A stretch of DNA of 56,954 nucleotides from Acidobacteriaceae bacterium (GTDB lineage: Bacteria > Acidobacteriota > Terriglobia > Terriglobales > Acidobacteriaceae): positions 1-56,954 of the forward strand of contig JANXYB010000009.1 in assembly GCA_025350325.1 (NCBI GenBank). The letters are read 5' to 3'. Below, piece by piece: positions 15,102 through 26,777 of the stretch. The stretch's first letter is position 1, and each line of letters begins with the position of its first letter. A program made the translations under genes and the position numbers. A model generated the notes under the pieces. That model made no database searches, was not told the DNA's origin, and worked only from the letters and a program-made list of their open reading frames with translations.

Positions 15102-16454
15102 GTGAAAAGGACATTCCTAGCAATTTGCTGTCTCTCGATCGCAACCAGCGCTGCTGTGCAGGCGCAGGAGGCTGATTCCGCTTTGGGTTTGCCGCAGGGC
15201 CACCTGCACGGTGGTGGACGAGTCATCCTCCCGCAGTCCAGCAAAAGCTCTCCCCAGCAGCTTGGACTCGCGGCCCACACCAACTACAGAATATTTGTTC
15301 CACCGGGCCGTGAGGATGGCAATGGGTTCGCCGACAGCGAAGTCAACGGCAACGGCACTACCTCTCCGATACCGGGCTATTATGCAGAAACACCGGCCTC
15401 GCTGGCCTGCCTCTATGGTCTGACCAGGACCAACAGCTTCTGCAACCCGATAGTGCTGTCAAACAGCAACGACGCAGGCGGCGGTTCCAGGGCTATCGCG
15501 CTAGTCGACGCGTACGACTACCCCACGGCCCTTAGTGATCTTAAAGCCTACTCAGCCAAGTTTGGACTACCCATCCCTACCGCCTCGACATTCACCGTGG
15601 CCTGGCCCGGTTCCAAGCCGTCTCCTGACCCCGCTTGCGCCATCTTTGGCGGCTTCAATTGCTGGGCGGCGGAGGCTGCTCTGGATATCGAGATGGCTCA
15701 CGCGGCAGCACCCCATGCGCATATCTACCTCGTTGAGGCGAAGTCAAGCAGCGGTAATGATCTGTTTGCTGCGGTTTCCAAGGCCGCCGCATTGGTCCAG
15801 GCCGCCGGTGGCGGCGAAGTTTCCATGAGCTGGGGCGGGGGTGAGTTTAACGGCGAGAACACTTTCGATCACATCTTCAACGTCAACAAAGTGGTTATGT
15901 TCGCTTCAACCGGGGATTCAGAGGGAACCCAATATCCGTCCGTGTCTCCCAACGTTGTCGCCGTCGGCGGCACCACCGTCACCCGTAGCCCATATACCCT
16001 CGATTTCGAACAGGAAATCACTTGGGAAGATGGCGGCGGCGGTGTTAGTCCCTTTGAACCGCTGCCCCCCTTTCAAAACACTCTCAAAAATGAACTCCCC
16101 ATGCGCGGCGTGCCTGACGTAGCCGCCGACGCCAATCCGCGCACCGGCGTCTGGGTATATGACAGCTACGAAAACACCTACAACGGCACTCTTGAGCCTT
16201 GGAACATATTCGGCGGCACCAGCGTTGCATCCCCACTGGTCGCTGGCATCGTCAACCATGCTGGCCTATTCAGCGCATCGAGCGCCAAAGAGTTGGCGCT
16301 GATCTATTCGACTGCCGCTATGCGAGCCGCCTATGGCGCGGATTATCGCGACATCAACTACGGCACCTGCGGATTCTATGACGGCTGGTACGCAGGCAAA
16401 GGCTGGGATCCCTGCACCGGCAACGGCGCACCCGTTGGGCAAGCCGGCAAGTAG
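15102..16454 (+). CDS. Secreted S53 (sedolisin-type) serine-carboxyl peptidase without an N-terminal pro-domain
   Basis: Acid-active extracellular endopeptidase family. GTG start at 15102, 450 residues, signal peptide (FLAICCLSIATSAAVQA, cleavage near AQA). The catalytic Glu/Asp pair fits E191 and D195 in EAALDIEMAHA, the Ser nucleophile S374 in GGTSVASP, and an oxyanion Asp near D272 (STGDSEG). The C-terminal DINYGTCG and GWDPCTGNG segments fit the family's calcium site. Sedolisins normally carry a 150-200-residue activation propeptide; here only about 90 residues separate the signal peptide from the catalytic domain. Whether it is active without a propeptide is unknown. No operon partners. 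Confidence 0.85.
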   Translation: MKRTFLAICCLSIATSAAVQAQEADSALGLPQGHLHGGGRVILPQSSKSSPQQLGLAAHTNYRIFVPPGREDGNGFADSEVNGNGTTSPIPGYYAETPASLACLYGLTRTNSFCNPIVLSNSNDAGGGSRAIALVDAYDYPTALSDLKAYSAKFGLPIPTASTFTVAWPGSKPSPDPACAIFGGFNCWAAEAALDIEMAHAAAPHAHIYLVEAKSSSGNDLFAAVSKAAALVQAAGGGEVSMSWGGGEFNGENTFDHIFNVNKVVMFASTGDSEGTQYPSVSPNVVAVGGTTVTRSPYTLDFEQEITWEDGGGGVSPFEPLPPFQNTLKNELPMRGVPDVAADANPRTGVWVYDSYENTYNGTLEPWNIFGGTSVASPLVAGIVNHAGLFSASSAKELALIYSTAAMRAAYGADYRDINYGTCGFYDGWYAGKGWDPCTGNGAPVGQAGK

Positions 16455-16480
16455 CAAGTCCCGTTCACAACTCAACACGC

Positions 16481-16530
16481 GTACAGAAGCCTTTCATGCC
16501 CTCGCAAGCAGGTGTGAAGGGCTTTTGTAC
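16481..16530 (+). terminator. Long hairpin after the S53 peptidase gene
   Basis: A 16-bp stem with two G-U pairs (16481-16496 with 16515-16530) and an 18-nt loop starts 27 bp after the stop codon. No T tract follows directly, so it may be a processing or stability hairpin or a weak terminator. Confidence 0.55.
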
Positions 16531-16871
16531 GTTGCATTGAAATTATTTTGGTACGGGTGAAAAAACAATGGCGCGTAGGCTAACACAACTTCTCAACTCG
16601 CACAAGACTTGCAATTTCAAGCGAAGACCCATACTATCCGCAATAGAAACCGGCCTGCAAAGCAGGTAGGTGGTTAACGCTGGATGAACCAACATTCATG
16701 AACAGGGGCTCGACTCGACAATCGGTTCTGTGTGCCGTGTCCGCCAGTCCGGAATGCCTAACGAACCGCGGAGAGCTCCACCGTCTTTGGACGGGTTCAC
16801 CAGCGCATCATCTACGGCCAAGTGGGCCGGATTCTACCTTCCTCTCGCCCTGACACGCTATTCTTGCTCAG
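16531..16871. other. Intergenic region upstream of lgt
   Basis: About 340 bp without a credible gene. CCTGCAAAGCAGG near 16654-16666 is a short palindrome. TATTCT at 16859-16864 is a possible -10 only 7 nt before the lgt start codon. No riboswitch fold was recognised. Confidence 0.4.
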
Positions 16872-17783
16872 GTGCATCCCGTCCTCTTCCACATCGGCGC
16901 GATTGTTATTCCGGCCTACGGCGCGATGGCCGCTCTAGGTGTGTTGCTGGCGTTGATGCTGGCGCTGCGCACGGCCCGCGTTGTGGGTATCGATCCTAAT
17001 CAGGTTTGGAACCTCTCCATCGTGGCCCTCTTTACGGCGCTGGTCGGATCGCGCATTCTTCTCGTGCTGGTGAATTGGGAGATGGTGCGAACACATCCAC
17101 TGTGGGTGCTAAGCCTTGCGATGATTCATCACCCCGCGCTTGCCGCTGTCGGCGCAGTATTTGCGCTCGCTGCGGCAATCCTCTATGCCCTCAAGCATCG
17201 CTTGCCGCCAGCTGCCACCGCCGATGCGTTGGCGCCGCCTCTCGCACTGGGACTGGCGCTGGAGCAGGTTGGCGCACTGCTTGCGGGTTCAAGCTACGGC
17301 CGCGAAACCAGCGTCCCGTGGGCGGTGCTCTATGCCAACCCATTAGCTGCGCGCTGGAGCGGCGCTCCACTGCACGTGCCCGTTCATCCCGTGCAGGCTT
17401 ACGCGGCACTTGCGTTCCTCACCCTGTCAATTTGCTTACTGCTCTGGCTGCCGAACCGAAAACAGCAAGGCGATGTGGCGGGAATGGGATTGTTGGGGAT
17501 GGGTGTCGCTGTGTACTTCACCGAATTCTGGCGCGACCCTGAAGGACGCGGTGTTCTATTCAACGGATTTCTCAACGCACCGCAAGCCGCTGCCATCGCG
17601 TTTGTGATCATTGGCGCGCTTGCTTTGTTGCAGCGCAACCGCCGCGAGAACAGCAGCGCATTTGACGGCGTCAGTGATTCTGAACCAGCGTTTCCTCAAC
17701 CTGGACTGAGTCAATCAGACCATGCCAATTTGCAACGAACTGCGCTGCAACGCAATGAATCAAGGGAGCCAAATCATGGATGA
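16872..17783 (+). CDS. lgt: Prolipoprotein diacylglyceryl transferase
   Basis: Inner-membrane enzyme moving diacylglycerol from phosphatidylglycerol to the lipobox Cys of prolipoproteins. 303 residues with about seven hydrophobic segments. Diagnostic segments are the N-terminal FHIGAIVIPAYGAMAALGVL, GLALEQVGALLAGSSYGRET (conserved active-site Arg region) and HPVQAYAALAF, the family HPxQ motif. The GTG at 16872 has a poor ribosome site but lies 7 nt after a TATTCT -10 candidate, so a leaderless message is possible. The polar C-terminal 45 residues are an extension. Its last 8 bp overlap the start of the pseudouridine synthase. Confidence 0.92.
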   Translation: MHPVLFHIGAIVIPAYGAMAALGVLLALMLALRTARVVGIDPNQVWNLSIVALFTALVGSRILLVLVNWEMVRTHPLWVLSLAMIHHPALAAVGAVFALAAAILYALKHRLPPAATADALAPPLALGLALEQVGALLAGSSYGRETSVPWAVLYANPLAARWSGAPLHVPVHPVQAYAALAFLTLSICLLLWLPNRKQQGDVAGMGLLGMGVAVYFTEFWRDPEGRGVLFNGFLNAPQAAAIAFVIIGALALLQRNRRENSSAFDGVSDSEPAFPQPGLSQSDHANLQRTALQRNESREPNHG

Positions 17784-18846
17784 GTTGCGCACGATCGCCG
17801 TCCCAGCCGAAGCGGCAGGGCAGCGCCTCGACCATTTTGTTGCCACGCAACTCGAAGGCGTGAGCCGCTCGCGTGTGCAAATGCTTCTCGATCAGGGCGA
17901 TGTGCTGGTCAACAATGCGCATGTCAAAGCTTCACTCAAATTGCGTGGCGGCGAACAGATCGTTATCACCGGCGAGCCCCGGCCGGCACCGCTAAAGGCT
18001 ACAGCCGAAGACATTCCGCTCGACGTAATTTTTGAGGATGCGCACCTTGCAGTCATCAACAAGCCGGCCGGCATGATGGTGCACGCCGGGGCCGGGCAGA
18101 GTGAAGATGCACGTAGCCAGGGCACCCTGGTCAACGCGCTCCTCTTCCGGTTTAAGAAGCTGTCGGCGACCGGTGGCGATCTGCGCCCCGGCATCGTGCA
18201 TCGCCTCGATAAAGACACCAGCGGACTCATCATTGTCGCGAAAAAAGATGCTGCCCATGCCGCCTTGGGCGAAATGTTCGCGAACCGCCATATCAGTAAG
18301 ACGTACATTGCGCTGGTGCAGGGCTGGGTTGAGCGCGAGAAGGGAACCATCACCGCCGCCCTGAGCCGCGACCCCATGCGCCGTACCCGCATGACCACGC
18401 ACCCTGCTGAGAATGCGCGCTCCGCCATTTCGCATTATGAGGTTATGCATCGCTATAGCAACCGATTCGGCAAATTCACGTTGGTTCATGTGCGTATTGA
18501 GACGGGCCGCACCCATCAGATTCGCGTCCACATGGCGTCGCTTGGCCACCCTGTTGTGGGGGATACGCTTTACGGAGCATCCGGTCAATTGACCGATCAG
18601 ATTGCTGCGCAGGCAGCTACCTCAAAGTCCGCGCGACGCAATTCTCAGCCGGAACGGCTGCGGTTGTCGCGCAACTTTCTGCATGCGGCAAAACTTGAAT
18701 TCACCCATCCGGTCACCGGCAAGCTGTTGAAACTCGAGGCGCCCCTGCCCCAGGAACTGGAGGCGTTTCTCGCGCAGCTTGAGGAAACACCCACTCCGAT
18801 CAAAGTTGCCAAAAAGGTGAATCGCGGTCTGGTGCGGCTCAATTGA
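17776..18846 (+). CDS. rluD: RluD/RluA-family 23S rRNA pseudouridine synthase
   Basis: Converts specific uridines of 23S rRNA to pseudouridine. The ATG at 17776 follows GGGAG and overlaps the lgt end by 8 bp. 356 residues: an S4 RNA-binding domain (about residues 15-65, QRLDHFVATQLEGVSRSRVQ) followed by the catalytic domain with VHRLDKDTSGL, where D145 is the catalytic Asp, then GRTHQIRVHMASLGHPVVGD. A 30-residue variable insert near 285 (QAATSKSARRNSQPERL) interrupts the C-terminal part, as in many RluD proteins. RluC or RluA specificity cannot be excluded. Confidence 0.88.
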   Translation: MDELRTIAVPAEAAGQRLDHFVATQLEGVSRSRVQMLLDQGDVLVNNAHVKASLKLRGGEQIVITGEPRPAPLKATAEDIPLDVIFEDAHLAVINKPAGMMVHAGAGQSEDARSQGTLVNALLFRFKKLSATGGDLRPGIVHRLDKDTSGLIIVAKKDAAHAALGEMFANRHISKTYIALVQGWVEREKGTITAALSRDPMRRTRMTTHPAENARSAISHYEVMHRYSNRFGKFTLVHVRIETGRTHQIRVHMASLGHPVVGDTLYGASGQLTDQIAAQAATSKSARRNSQPERLRLSRNFLHAAKLEFTHPVTGKLLKLEAPLPQELEAFLAQLEETPTPIKVAKKVNRGLVRLN

Positions 18847-18861
18847 TAAAATGGTGAAGAT

Positions 18862-19908
18862 ATGAACAGAAAGACTTTTGGCCTTGTTCTTGCCGCGATG
18901 TTTTGCGTCTCCGCTGCGCTGGCCCAGCAGCCCGTGACGCCGCCCGCGACTCAGCCGCCAGCGTCCGCAGCCACGCAGCAGACTGCTACTCCCACGCCAG
19001 CCGCGCCGCAAACGGCAGCACCTGCTGGGCAGCAACCCGCGACCACTCAGGCAGCGAGCGACCAGGATACTGCGCCGGTACTACACCTCGGCGTTAATGA
19101 AGTCAATCTCATCTTCACCGTAACCGATAAGCATGCGCACTATATTCCCAACCTCAAGCAAAACGACTTCGCGCTGCTCGATGATCAGAAAGCTCCAGAA
19201 AAAATAACGTCGTTTCGCCAGCAGATCAATCTACCTTTGCGGGTAGGCATCGTTATCGACGCCAGTACCTCGATTCGCACGCGCTTTCATTTTGAACAGC
19301 AATCGGCAACCGAGTTCCTGCTGCAAATTCTTAAAGCCAAGAGCGATCGCGCGTTCGTGATGGGATTTGATGTTACGCCGACCGTAATGCAGGATTGGAC
19401 CAACAACATCGATGGCCTCGAGACTGGCATCAACCGCATGCGGCCCGGCGGCGGCACCGCGATGTTCGACGCGGTTTACACTGCCTGCAAAGACAAGCTG
19501 CTTTCGCAGCGCGGCCCCGACCCGGTGCGTAAGGCCATGGTCCTGGTGTCAGACGGTGATGACAACCAAAGCCGCGTGCACCTTGATGAAGCCATCAAGA
19601 TGTGTCAGCGCGCCGAAACCATCGTCTACGCTATCAGCACCAATTGGACTCCCAGTCGTGGTCGTGGCGATCAAGTCCTCACCCAACTCGCCAACGACAC
19701 GGGAGGACAGGTATTTTTCCCTCCTTCGGTTGAAGAGATGTCCACCAGCTTCAAAAACATTGAAGAAGAACTGCGCAGTCAGTACGCACTCACCTACACA
19801 CCTGCCGACTTCAAATACAATGGAGCTTTTCGCACGATTTATCTCTATTGCAACGATCGTCGCTACATGGCGCGCGCGAAAAAGGGTTACTTCGCGCCGC
19901 GCGAATAG
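18862..19908 (+). CDS. Secreted VWFA-domain protein (acidobacterial type)
   Basis: Probable periplasmic or outer-surface protein; the family is expanded in Acidobacteria but its function is unknown. 348 residues: signal peptide (GLVLAAMFCVSAALAQ), a Pro/Ala/Thr/Gln-rich linker (about 23-70), a beta domain (VNLIFTVTDKHAHYIPNL) and a von Willebrand A fold with an intact metal-adhesion motif DASTS (D133, S135, S137), the GGGT threonine and the VSDGDD aspartate. This suggests metal-dependent ligand binding. It starts 15 bp after the pseudouridine synthase stop, making an lgt-rluD-vwa operon. Confidence 0.88.
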   Translation: MNRKTFGLVLAAMFCVSAALAQQPVTPPATQPPASAATQQTATPTPAAPQTAAPAGQQPATTQAASDQDTAPVLHLGVNEVNLIFTVTDKHAHYIPNLKQNDFALLDDQKAPEKITSFRQQINLPLRVGIVIDASTSIRTRFHFEQQSATEFLLQILKAKSDRAFVMGFDVTPTVMQDWTNNIDGLETGINRMRPGGGTAMFDAVYTACKDKLLSQRGPDPVRKAMVLVSDGDDNQSRVHLDEAIKMCQRAETIVYAISTNWTPSRGRGDQVLTQLANDTGGQVFFPPSVEEMSTSFKNIEEELRSQYALTYTPADFKYNGAFRTIYLYCNDRRYMARAKKGYFAPRE

Positions 19909-19990
19909 CGCAGGCGGATGCAAGAGAAGTTTCGCAATACACGTAGACGTTCGGCGATTGGTGAAGAGTGGTTGTTTCTTGATCAAAAAG

Positions 19991-20068
19991 CCACTTGAGC
20001 GTGCTTTCGACCAACGTGCATTCAATCCACTTGAATGTGCTTTCGGTCCTTGAGCGTGCTTATCGGTG
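19991..20068 (+). repeat. Three imperfect short direct repeats
   Basis: CCACTTGAGCGTGCTTTCGA (19991-20010), CCACTTGAATGTGCTTTCGG (20027-20046) and a partial copy CTTGAGCGTGCTTATCGG (20049-20066) are clearly related. Spacing is uneven (36 and about 22 bp), so this is not a CRISPR array. It begins about 80 bp after the VWFA gene. Confidence 0.55.
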
Positions 20069-20130
20069 CACACCAATTCCGAAACGGCATACATGCTGCG
20101 GAACAACTTCATCTTCAAGGCTTTGTAACA

Positions 20131-20226
20131 GGGCATGACTTCAGTCATGCCGATAAAGAGACCTAAATCAACGTGGGCTTCAGCCCCCTGCCGGGTGCCC
20201 CATCCACGACCGCAGTCATGGGTGGG
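20131..20226 (+). repeat. REP/BIME-like array of three hairpins
   Basis: Three palindromes in tandem: GGCATGAC-TTCA-GTCATGCC (20132-20151), GGGCTTCAGCCC (20175-20186), and a 12-bp stem with one mismatch (20199-20210 with 20215-20226, loop CGCA). Such head-to-tail hairpins in an intergenic region resemble repetitive extragenic palindromes mobilised by RAYT transposases. No RAYT gene lies in the window. Confidence 0.5.
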
Positions 20227-20300
20227 AAAGGACGAACCTAAAACACGGCATGTTACTACCCGCGCTAACTTATCAAAAAACTCTTCCTCCCCAACTGGAC

Positions 20301-20350
20301 ATTTGCAGACTATTTCCCGGCAATCACTATGCTTGAATGGTGAGGAGAAC
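20301..20350 (+). repeat. Promoter-like dispersed repeat, copy A
   Basis: Positions 20301-20326 are identical to the reverse complement of 47495-47520, and the match continues at high identity to about 20349. The element contains TTTGCA (20302-20307), a 17-bp spacer and CACTAT (20325-20330), so it reads as a promoter. Immediately downstream AGGAGG (20351-20356) precedes ATG 20362 opening an 8-codon ORF (MTNRQPTPY-like) that ends in TAA. Confidence 0.6.
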
Positions 20351-20534
20351 AGGAGGACTTTATGACGAATAGGCAGCCGACCCCTTATTAAATGAGCAAG
20401 CCAACAGATCCTGTTCTACACTTCCCCACTGAAATGCGTCGTTAACCTCTTTATCCACAGGACTCTTCGGACAACTCTCTTAGAGAGACGACTTTACAGC
20501 ATGAGGCTGACTGCAGTTGTATGAAAACAAAAGA

Positions 20535-20576
20535 CTTCCATCCAGAGTACGGGTGGGGGTGGGTGGTGCGCGCACC
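20535..20576 (+). repeat. G-rich intergenic repeat (copy 1) with adjacent palindrome
   Basis: CTTCCATCCAGAGTAC followed by GGGTGGGGGTGGGTGG. The minus-strand segments at 47255-47284 and 41541-41570 read the same way. The G runs could form a quadruplex. GGTGCGCGCACC (20565-20576) is a perfect 12-bp palindrome overlapping the end. Confidence 0.55.
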
Positions 20577-20673
20577 AGTCAGTGGTTGAGTTTCGGAGTA
20601 CTTTTCGGTGCAACGGCACATTGCTTTTGAAAATTTTGATAATTCTTGATATGCAGCAACGCTGAATCGCTTA
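20577..20673. other. Short spacer before the ligA 3' end
   Basis: No feature recognised. Together with the repeats above it fills the 765-bp gene-free stretch between the VWFA gene and ligA. A lone perfect DnaA-box-like TTATCCACA lies further upstream at 20451-20459. Confidence 0.35.
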
Positions 20674-23981
<3,308 letters not shown>

Positions 23982-24107
23982 AGTGCAATGAAAAGTTTTG
24001 TTCACCCCACTGGCGACAGTGGTTGACCGGCTGGCCCTTGACCCTCAGAATGGATATATCGCTTCTTCCCTGTGCCGATGTTTCGGGAATCGCGAACTGA
24101 GGTGTCA

Positions 24108-24644
24108 ATGCCCGCATATCTGTTGCTGCTCGTGGCCGTCCTGAGCCGTCTCATGCCCCATAACGACTGGTTAAATTTCACCGCGGTCGGTGGTGCTCTG
24201 CTTTACTTCGGCGCACGGCGCTCCTGGCGCGAGATGCTGGCCCCCCTTGCCGCTTTAATGGTCACGGATTATTGCCTGACCGTCTTTGTCTATCACTATA
24301 GCTTTCGCTGGGAAGGCTACGTCACAACCTGGGCCTGGTACGTCGCGGCCATGGCGCTAGGCCATATCCTGCTGCATGCCCGCACCACCTTTGTGCGCGT
24401 GGCTGCAGGCGTGGTTCTGGGGCCTACCTCCTTCTTCGTAGTCTCGAATTACGCGGTCTGGGCTTCGGGCGGAATGTATCCGCGCACCATGGCTGGTATA
24501 GAAACCTGCTATGCCGTTGCGATTCCGTTCTACAGGAACGATCTGCTCTCTACGGCAATTATCGCGGGCGCGGCCTTTGGCATTCCCGTTCTTTTAAGGC
24601 GATTCAACCGGGCCGAGGCTCATACAGCGTACGCCGGCAAGTAA
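24108..24644 (+). CDS. Multi-spanning membrane protein (DUF6580-like)
   Basis: 178-residue integral membrane protein, about five helices. The start at 24108 is supported by GAGGT 5 bp upstream; the frame remains open to 24072. Typical segments are MPAYLLLLVAVLSRLMPH, NFTAVGGALLYFGARRSW and the VVSNYAVWASGGMYPRT stretch. I associate this pattern with a widespread bacterial family of unknown function resembling small-solute transporter subunits. It lies 126 bp after the YdjM-like gene and converges on the VTT-domain gene. Confidence 0.7.
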   Translation: MPAYLLLLVAVLSRLMPHNDWLNFTAVGGALLYFGARRSWREMLAPLAALMVTDYCLTVFVYHYSFRWEGYVTTWAWYVAAMALGHILLHARTTFVRVAAGVVLGPTSFFVVSNYAVWASGGMYPRTMAGIETCYAVAIPFYRNDLLSTAIIAGAAFGIPVLLRRFNRAEAHTAYAGK

Positions 24645-24707
24645 CCCGTCAATTTGCGGCGCGCCTTCGAGGGACGTTACTGAGTCGCCATTCGTTGGCG
24701 GTGAGTC

Positions 24708-25325
24708 TCAATTCTCTCTGGTGAGTCCCGCGCGCCGCTTTCTCATCCACCACCAGGCAAAGGCGACAACGGCCAGGCCGCCCACGATGCCCAACATCGC
24801 CAGTGCGTGATGCGCCACTACGCCCACGACCCCTGGGCCCAGCTTTAGTACCAGCAGCGACAAGATCAGCCAGCGAATCAAGCGGCCCACAAAAACCGAC
24901 AGCATAAACGGCATGACGCGCATCTCGAAGACCCCGGCGGCAAACACGAATAACTTCCAGGGCGTTGGCGGGGGCAGCATGGACGGCACCATCATAGCCA
25001 GAAATTCCTGCTTTTCAAAGCGCGTTCTCAACCGCTCGTAGCGCTCCCGGTTCACGTGTTTCAGCAAGAAAAGCTCGCCGCCGGCGCGGCCCAATCCAAA
25101 AGGCAACAGACCCCCCACAGCCGAGCCAGCCGCAGCCAACGCGCAATATACCCAGAAGTGGCCGCGGTCGTTCCACACCCACTCCGCGATGAAAAGGTCC
25201 ATCGGCACCGGGATGGTCGAGGCATCGAGCACTGCTGCCACGCCCGCACCCCAAAACCCCAGCTTGGCCAGTAATAACAACGCGAACTTCCATTTGGCCA
25301 AGAGCCCCCGAAAAAACTGCTTCAA
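24708..25325 (-). CDS. VTT-domain (DedA/YqaA-type) membrane protein
   Basis: 205-residue inner-membrane protein of the SNARE-associated/DedA superfamily, implicated in lipid scrambling or membrane homeostasis. The core includes GSAVGGLLPFGLGRAGGELF, a conserved acidic-basic segment, and MVPSMLPPPTPWKLFVFAAGVF, matching the family's G-x-Pro re-entrant motif. About four hydrophobic segments; basic C-terminus (WWWMRKRRAG). Converges on the DUF6580-like gene and diverges from the TonB-like gene. Confidence 0.8.
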   Translation of the reverse strand: MKQFFRGLLAKWKFALLLLAKLGFWGAGVAAVLDASTIPVPMDLFIAEWVWNDRGHFWVYCALAAAGSAVGGLLPFGLGRAGGELFLLKHVNRERYERLRTRFEKQEFLAMMVPSMLPPPTPWKLFVFAAGVFEMRVMPFMLSVFVGRLIRWLILSLLVLKLGPGVVGVVAHHALAMLGIVGGLAVVAFAWWWMRKRRAGLTREN

Positions 25326-25494
25326 ACCAACTCCTTTCCCGCTTCTAGTTCGTCCATTCAGAAAGATTCATTGTAAGGTCCTCATATCGTTCATGGTTGG
25401 GTTGTCATCACGCGGAAGATGAGAGAATAGACCAAGAAGGACTCGAAGCGAAGCGGCCCGGGCGTATGTCGCCCTGTCAGCTCTTCCCGGACGA

Positions 25495-26589
25495 ATGCCC
25501 ACCAGCGAAGAAAAAACCACCGCGAACCAGCCGAACGAGCCCCCCGGAGCTGCGCCCGACAAGGACAGCAACGGCATCCGCACGCCCAACTCTACCAACG
25601 AATCAGGCTCTTCAGAATCCCGACTTCCGGCCGGGTCGCGTTCCCGCTGGGTAGATTACGACACCCACGAATTGCTGAACATGATCAGCGAGCTGGAGGA
25701 CGACCGCCGCTGGGCTCGTCTGCGCGAGGGCATATGGATCGCTATTCTGGTTCATATCATCATCATCTCCGCAATCACCTGGATTCCCAGATACGTTTTT
25801 AAAGTGCCGCCGGTGATCGATCCATTCGACGCGATAGACAAGCGTAAAGACCTGCATTATTTGGATTTGCCCCCCGACGCCTTACGCAGTCTTCAGCCTA
25901 AGGTGCAGGTCAAGCCGGCTCCTGAAGTACAGAAGCGCGTCGATAAGAAGACCCTTGAGGCGCTCAACAAGCCGGCACCCCCCTCCCCCGTACCCGCAAC
26001 CCCGCCTCCGACGCCTACCTTACCGTCCCCGTCTGTCCCTCCGCCTATCCCAACGCCGCAGCCGTCAGAAGCGCCACGTCCGTCTGCGGTTCCGGCTCGC
26101 CCAAGCTTTGATATGGGATCGAAAAACCCCTCCGACCAACTACGGGACGCCATGAAGGGCGCTTCTCGCAACTCTGCGGCAGGCACTAGCTCCGTTCCTT
26201 CCGGGGGCGGCGGCTTGGCGATGCACCCTGGAGCAGGATCAGGCGGCGTTCAAGTCCTGTCAGACACGCAAGGCGTGGATTTCAGCTCTTGGCTGACCCG
26301 TTGGCACCGCGAAACCCAAAAGACGTGGGATCCGCTAATTCCCGATGAGGTCAACGCGCCTTTACTCAAGAAGGGGGCGGTAGTGATTCGTTTCAAGATT
26401 TTGCCCAACGGGCGCCTGGTGGAACCGGACGGGATGTTCCTGGAAGGCCGGTCGGGCGACACAGCCCTCGACCGTGCTGCCTGGGGAGCCCTCACCGGCT
26501 CAAACTACCCGCCTCTGCCCAGAGAGTTCCACGGACCCTTTCTCGAGCTCAGAGCCATATTCCTCTACAACATGGAACCGCCGCACTAA
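25495..26589 (+). CDS. TonB/TolA-like energy-transducing protein
   Basis: 364 residues with TonB architecture: a 78-residue cytoplasmic N-terminus, one transmembrane helix (IWIAILVHIIIISAITW, about 80-96), a long Pro-rich periplasmic spacer (about 130-200, PPTPTLPSPSVPPPIPTPQP), a Ser/Gly-rich linker and a C-terminal beta-alpha-beta domain (GAVVIRFKILPNGRLVEPDGMFLEG, then LPREFHGPFLELRAIFLYN). The usual YP motif reads NYPPLP here. It probably couples the proton gradient to an outer-membrane process. No ExbB/ExbD genes nearby. The unusually long N-terminal cytoplasmic part is noted. Confidence 0.78.
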   Translation: MPTSEEKTTANQPNEPPGAAPDKDSNGIRTPNSTNESGSSESRLPAGSRSRWVDYDTHELLNMISELEDDRRWARLREGIWIAILVHIIIISAITWIPRYVFKVPPVIDPFDAIDKRKDLHYLDLPPDALRSLQPKVQVKPAPEVQKRVDKKTLEALNKPAPPSPVPATPPPTPTLPSPSVPPPIPTPQPSEAPRPSAVPARPSFDMGSKNPSDQLRDAMKGASRNSAAGTSSVPSGGGGLAMHPGAGSGGVQVLSDTQGVDFSSWLTRWHRETQKTWDPLIPDEVNAPLLKKGAVVIRFKILPNGRLVEPDGMFLEGRSGDTALDRAAWGALTGSNYPPLPREFHGPFLELRAIFLYNMEPPH

Positions 26590-26777
26590 GTGGATCGGCC
26601 TCGCTTCGTGGCCTGATCGGAATAAGATACGGTGGGTCGAGGCTGCTTTCCGACCAACCGGCGCCCCCGAAATCCGCGGCATCGCGCTTTTAGGTGCGCC
26701 TTAAATTCTACCTATTCCTTTGGATTAGCCCCCAACTGCGGTAACCGTGTCCCATTAGCGCATTCGAGGGTGACACG

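Noticed and set aside
16650..16680. tRNA-like or c-di-GMP-riboswitch-like stem (CCTGCAAAGCAGG)
   Set aside because: No cloverleaf can be built (no acceptor or T-arm), and the conserved c-di-GMP-I motifs are not present in order.
19991..20068. CRISPR array
   Set aside because: Only two to three degenerate units with unequal spacing and no cas genes.
20451..20459. Perfect DnaA box TTATCCACA
   Set aside because: A single box with no clustered copies, AT-rich unwinding stretch, or dnaA/dnaN neighbours does not indicate an origin.
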